This document shows, one piece after another, positions 61,404 through 64,000 of a stretch of 64,000 bases of DNA. The stretch comes from Polycladomyces abyssicola. Lineage in GTDB: Bacteria; Bacillota; Bacilli; Thermoactinomycetales; JIR-001. The position numbers were made by a program, and so were the translations under genes. The notes beneath the pieces were generated by a model, which had not been told where the DNA came from, searched no databases, and saw only the letters and a list, made by a program, of their open reading frames with translations. The first letter of the stretch is position 1. Every line of letters begins with the position of its first letter. Where the stretch lies: positions 2,406,001 through 2,470,000 of the forward strand of contig NZ_AP024601.1 in assembly GCF_018326425.1 (NCBI RefSeq), in the 5' to 3' direction.

Positions 61404-61433
61404 ATTGTATCTTATCGGTTTTCCCATTGTCTA
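61404..61433 (-). promoter_or_regulatory. Promoter of the riboswitch transcript
   Basis: TAGACA (complement of 61428-61433), 18 bp, TACAAT (complement of 61404-61409). Confidence 0.65.
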
Positions 61434-61603
61434 ACTTCTTTATCTGCCAAAAACAGACGAAAAATGAATGACGGGGGATCTATTCAAACACCATACCTTG
61501 TATGAGTCTTTTATGATCAATACTACAACTTGTGTTTTCTATTTCCAGCAATCATCTCGATCTCCTTCACCATGCCCCGAATGCATCTAGTTACTGGAAG
61601 GTC

Positions 61604-61627
61604 AAGAAAAAAAGCCCCCTTAGGGGA
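61604..61627 (-). terminator. Terminator of the methyltransferase gene
   Basis: On the minus strand CCCC, loop TAA, GGGGGC, then TTTTTTTC. Short stem but a strong U-tract. Confidence 0.6.
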
Positions 61628-61662
61628 CCAGCATGTCGACCGAATCACGCGTAAACTGATAG

Positions 61663-62331
61663 TCACTTCTCAAGCCATACCTCCAATCCGATCGTATCCT
61701 CTTGAATCTTGCATGTCTGAAATTTACTCTTTGATACCAACTGCCTAAACTCCTCTTTCGTATAAGCCCGTTTGATGAGCATCAATCGAAATATCCATTT
61801 TGTCAGGAGGTATTGAAATCCTGTCAAACCCAACTCCTCTTCTATGTGTTTGTCCACTGCTTCCGGGGAAACATCTCCCCGTAAATCGATGATCACAGCT
61901 TTTCCGCCGTCCTTCAACACTCGATTCATCTCGTCAAGGGCAGCGACGGGCTGTGAAAAGTTTTTAAAGGCCGCTCGACAGACGATAAAATCAAATGTTT
62001 GATCATCAAAGGGCATTCGGGCAGCATCCCCTTGACGAAAGTCAATTTCCACACCCGCTTCTTTGGCTTTCTCCCGCGCAATTTCCACAAACTTTTTACT
62101 GATGTCCAAACCGGTTATTTTGTAATTACCGAGTTTTGCAAGTTCGATCGACAAGTATCCCGGGCCAGAGGCAAGCTCAAGAACAGCGGCTTCTTCCGGG
62201 ACACATGCAGCCACCTTTTCCGCATCTTTTTTGTATTCCTCAATGTTGTTCTGAGTACTTTTCGCGTACCACGTGGCAATGGGACCGTCCATTCCAATTC
62301 CCTTATAACCCTTTTGGGCTTTTTTGGACAT
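61663..62331 (-). CDS. Class I SAM-dependent methyltransferase
   Basis: 222 residues. Motif I is VLELASGPGYLSIELAKLG, motif II GLDISKKFVEIAREKA, then FRQGDAARMPFDD and FDFIVCRAAFKNF, the UbiE/Methyltransf-11 pattern. Substrate unknown; small molecules are usual. GGAAGTGAT precedes the ATG at 62331. It follows a PadR-type remnant by 31 bp, an arrangement common for drug- or phenolic-responsive operons, so it was probably under that regulator before the gene was broken. Confidence 0.87.
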   Translation of the reverse strand: MSKKAQKGYKGIGMDGPIATWYAKSTQNNIEEYKKDAEKVAACVPEEAAVLELASGPGYLSIELAKLGNYKITGLDISKKFVEIAREKAKEAGVEIDFRQGDAARMPFDDQTFDFIVCRAAFKNFSQPVAALDEMNRVLKDGGKAVIIDLRGDVSPEAVDKHIEEELGLTGFQYLLTKWIFRLMLIKRAYTKEEFRQLVSKSKFQTCKIQEDTIGLEVWLEK

Positions 62332-62362
62332 ATCACTTCCTCCATATAAAAAAGGAGTGGAC

Positions 62363-62562
62363 TTATTCCCCAGTGTCAATCTCTGTATCAGAGGCGATGA
62401 ACTGGCGAAGCCACTCTTCGCTCCAAGTAATCCGTTCGGGGATAAGCAAAGGTAATAGGGAGATCGCTGCAGGAAATTCTGGGAACTCCTGGGCCGGTGT
62501 TGAAAGCATATCCCGCAACCAATCCCGAGCGATTTGTAACCCTTTCTCGGTCAGTTCGTGAC
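62363..62562 (-). pseudogene. PadR-family regulator, C-terminal remnant
   Basis: The frame HELTEKGLQIARDWLRDML, then FPEFPAAISLLPLLIPERIT to a stop at 62363 matches the end of the PadR winged helix and the start of its C-terminal dimerisation domain. The N-terminal DNA-binding part is missing, and an IS605-type mini-element abuts the break at about 62562. No matching N-terminal half was found beyond the element. Confidence 0.75.
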
Positions 62563-62828
62563 TTGCCCCACACGGCTAAAGCCGTGGGCTTCTCGCTTCA
62601 TCTGGCGTGGCAACCCACATCCATCCACGATGGCTTCGTCCAAGCCTAGTGAGTTTAGTTTATCGAGATTTCGATCGCAAAGTAGTTTTAAGTGTTTTCG
62701 CACTTTTCTACATAATTGTACCAAAATTCTGTCGGACTTGCAAGAGGGCTTAAGCCCTCCCTCGTCCGACGCTCGCTTTCATCCCAAACCTGAAGGGCTG
62801 GGTTTTCCCGCTCGCTCTTTATAAGAGC
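62563..62828 (-). mobile_element. Internally deleted IS200/IS605-type element (both ends, no transposase)
   Basis: Read on the minus strand: left-end hairpin GAGGGCTTAAGCCCTC, a promoter TTGCAA-N17-TACAAT, a short tnpB-like start (CGAAAACACTTAAAACTACT), then directly the right end GTGGGTTGCCACGCCAGATG and a hairpin ACGGCTTTAGCCGT. The right end is shared with the tnpB element at 63780-63885. About 265 bp, consistent with a PATE/MITE derivative that retains both ends. Confidence 0.65.
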
Positions 62829-63148
62829 ACACGTACAGCTAGAGCTAAAGGTGAGCCTTGAAACGTTGGTGACATAGTCACTATTTTACTAATGCCCTCT
62901 GTCGATACTGCCTGGGGAGGTGGAGGATGTGCCATTCTAGACTACGTCCGATACAAACATTTATTGATAGCCCAATACCATATCGGCGAAGGGCTGTGAA
63001 ACTGGAAAGGACAATTGCGCTATGTAATGTTTCTCATAATTAAAGAGACAATTTCCGCCGTTGACGGTCTCCTCTTATCCCTGTCCAGCCCTCTTCATGA
63101 TGCATATTATTGAAATACACCGAAAGAAATTTCAGGGGAGAGGGTTTC
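62829..63148. other. Intergenic stretch without recognised gene
   Basis: About 320 bp with several frames open only briefly. No promoter, repeat or RNA was recognised. Confidence 0.5.
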
Positions 63149-63691
63149 TTGATCGCGTTTGCTTATTTGCCGGTCGTACTGTATGTGGGGTTGGAATGGT
63201 TACGGAAACCGCCAGTAAAGGAAATACGCCATTATTGTCTATCCACTTACATTCTAGGGTTGGCGCTTTTTTTGTTGGTGGTTGCACCTACCGCGATCTA
63301 CTTTATGGACCCGAAGCCGACAATAGGAAATCCATGGTTTGTTTTTGGGATCATGATCGGTTTGTCGGGTGTCTGGATCAGAGCTTCCGCCATGCACACC
63401 TTGGGTAGATTTTTCAGTCGTTTCATCGGGATTCAACAGGGACATCACTTGGTGCAATGTGGATGGTACCGATACATTCGCCATCCGGGTTATTTGGGGA
63501 CGATGTTGGTTTTTTTGGGATTTGCCATATCCACATTGTCAATAACGGCGGTGATAGCCAATCTGATAGTGTACTTGGCCGCGTATTCCTACCGTGTGAG
63601 CGTGGAGGAACAGATGCTGGAGAACCAATTCGGGGAGGCGTACCGGCGGTATCGGGAATCTTCCTGGCTCTTGATTCCGTTTGTGTTTTAA
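63149..63691 (+). CDS. Isoprenylcysteine carboxyl methyltransferase-like membrane protein
   Basis: 180 residues. Five or so membrane helices and the ICMT/PEMT core GWYRYIRHPGYLGTMLVFLG, with the conserved RHPxYxG. YSYRVSVEEQMLENQFG and YRRY complete the family pattern (VxxEExxLxxxFGxxYxxY). Bacterial members methylate unknown lipids or small molecules. A TTG start at 63149 follows GGGGAGAGGG. It lies between the deleted IS element and a tnpB element. Confidence 0.85.
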   Translation: MIAFAYLPVVLYVGLEWLRKPPVKEIRHYCLSTYILGLALFLLVVAPTAIYFMDPKPTIGNPWFVFGIMIGLSGVWIRASAMHTLGRFFSRFIGIQQGHHLVQCGWYRYIRHPGYLGTMLVFLGFAISTLSITAVIANLIVYLAAYSYRVSVEEQMLENQFGEAYRRYRESSWLLIPFVF

Positions 63692-63779
63692 GTCGAAGCT
63701 ATTTTTAAAAACGGATGATGTTTTTGAGATTGATGATGTCAATCCTCGAATTTAGGCACTTTTCTCCATCACCGGAGTA

Positions 63780-63885
63780 TCGTCTTGCTCCACACGGCTC
63801 AATTACCTGAGTCTCTCCCTTTGTTCGCCATGGGCTTCTCGCTTCATCTGGCGTGGCAACCCACATCATCCGCGATGGCTTAATC
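63780..63885 (-). mobile_element. Right end of an IS200/IS605-type tnpB element
   Basis: After the tnpB stop the minus strand reads GTGGGTTGCCACGCCAGATG then GAAGCGAGAAGCCCATGG, shared with the mini-element at 62563. In this family the region forms the 3' scaffold of an omega (reRNA) guide. It carries an extra 30-bp segment relative to the mini-element. Confidence 0.6.
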
Positions 63886-64000
63886 CTAGAAAAGTGTTAG
63901 TTCTAATAGCTCGTATCTCGGTCCAGGAACGTATCCCATCGCTCGAAGCTGGATATTTCTTGCGGCATTGACATCTCTGTTAGTCACATATCCGCATGAG
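63886..64000 (-). CDS. tnpB: TnpB (IS200/IS605 OrfB) C-terminus, partial
   Basis: The last 37 codons are inside the window: SCGYVTNRDVNAARNIQLRA then MGYVPGPRYELLELTLF and stop. CGYVTNRDVNAARNI is the RuvC III motif with its catalytic Asp. TnpB is an RNA-guided nuclease that helps keep the element in place. The rest lies beyond the window. Confidence 0.85.
   Translation of the reverse strand, partial: SCGYVTNRDVNAARNIQLRAMGYVPGPRYELLELTLF

Noticed and set aside
60933-61427. Open frame across the B12 riboswitch, including a Cys-rich segment
   Set aside because: It covers the aptamer and terminator of a clear riboswitch; no ribosome site or family pattern. A tiny MCRVSRSV leader peptide frame there is also unsupported.
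1-64000. CRISPR arrays, tRNA and rRNA genes, prophage
   Set aside because: No regularly spaced repeats with spacers, no cloverleaf or rRNA signatures, and no phage structural genes were seen on reading both strands.

Overview
The window reads as a chromosome segment of an aerobic, spore-forming Gram-positive of the order Bacillales, most likely family Thermoactinomycetaceae (a Polycladomyces- or Planifilum-like organism). This is inferred from gene content and order; no 16S gene is present. rpsD, tyrS, acsA, ccpA, aroA(G), ytxJ, ytxH and ytxG keep the order seen in Bacillus subtilis. RsfA-type prespore regulators, a squalene-hopene/sporulene cyclase, an array of tiny Gly/Tyr-rich membrane proteins, CcpA, a T-box leader and strong Shine-Dalgarno sites fit this too. 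Genes are packed, mostly on the minus strand, with many ATGA/GTGA overlaps.

Layout. 1-5.6 kb: a minus-strand sugar operon (isomerase, two Gfo/Idh/MocA dehydrogenases, binding lipoprotein, permease cut by the window edge) behind a CcpA-type operator. 5.8-25.3 kb: housekeeping block with trmB, S4-leader-rpsD, an esterase-like hydrolase, T-box-tyrS, a class A PBP, acsA with a CRE, mtnN, ccpA, aroA, an ECF sigma/anti-sigma pair, ytxJ/H/G, nagZ and an isocitrate/isopropylmalate-type dehydrogenase. 25.3-30.1 kb: a secreted repeat protein, an OmpR-type two-component system, a VOC protein and an enolase-superfamily enzyme. 30.3-33 kb: the spore-type mini-protein array and two RsfA paralogues. 33-36.7 kb: nagA with a DUF309 gene, two non-coding RNA candidates upstream, a TPR gene broken by a 44-bp tandem duplication, and ypuI. 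37-49 kb: frameshifted MFS gene, VWA lipoprotein, GNAT-phosphoesterase fusion, broken sugar isomerase, squalene-hopene cyclase, namA, a low-GC cation exporter and a kinase-like gene. 49-61.4 kb: cobalamin genes (cbiB, cbiZ, cobC, cobS, cobU, cobD), uppP, thiM, a probable type I toxin-antitoxin locus and nrdAB under a B12 riboswitch. 61.4-64 kb: a methyltransferase behind a PadR remnant cut by an IS605-type mini-element, an ICMT-like gene and a tnpB end.

Working links. The B12 riboswitch heads a co-directional run nrdA-nrdB-cobD-cobU-cobS-cobC, which suggests that B12-independent ribonucleotide reduction and cobamide assembly answer to the same ligand. nrdA itself carries an in-frame amber codon. 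The most interesting unexplained items are: a Fur-box promoter that drives a roughly 100-nt terminated RNA with C-rich anti-Shine-Dalgarno stretches; a separate stem-loop RNA with its own promoter and terminator; the 44-bp duplication whose loss exactly restores a reading frame; the antisense-overlapped 34-residue hydrophobic toxin candidate; and the amber-interrupted nrdA. All functional statements rest on reading the sequence and family knowledge; no database search was run.
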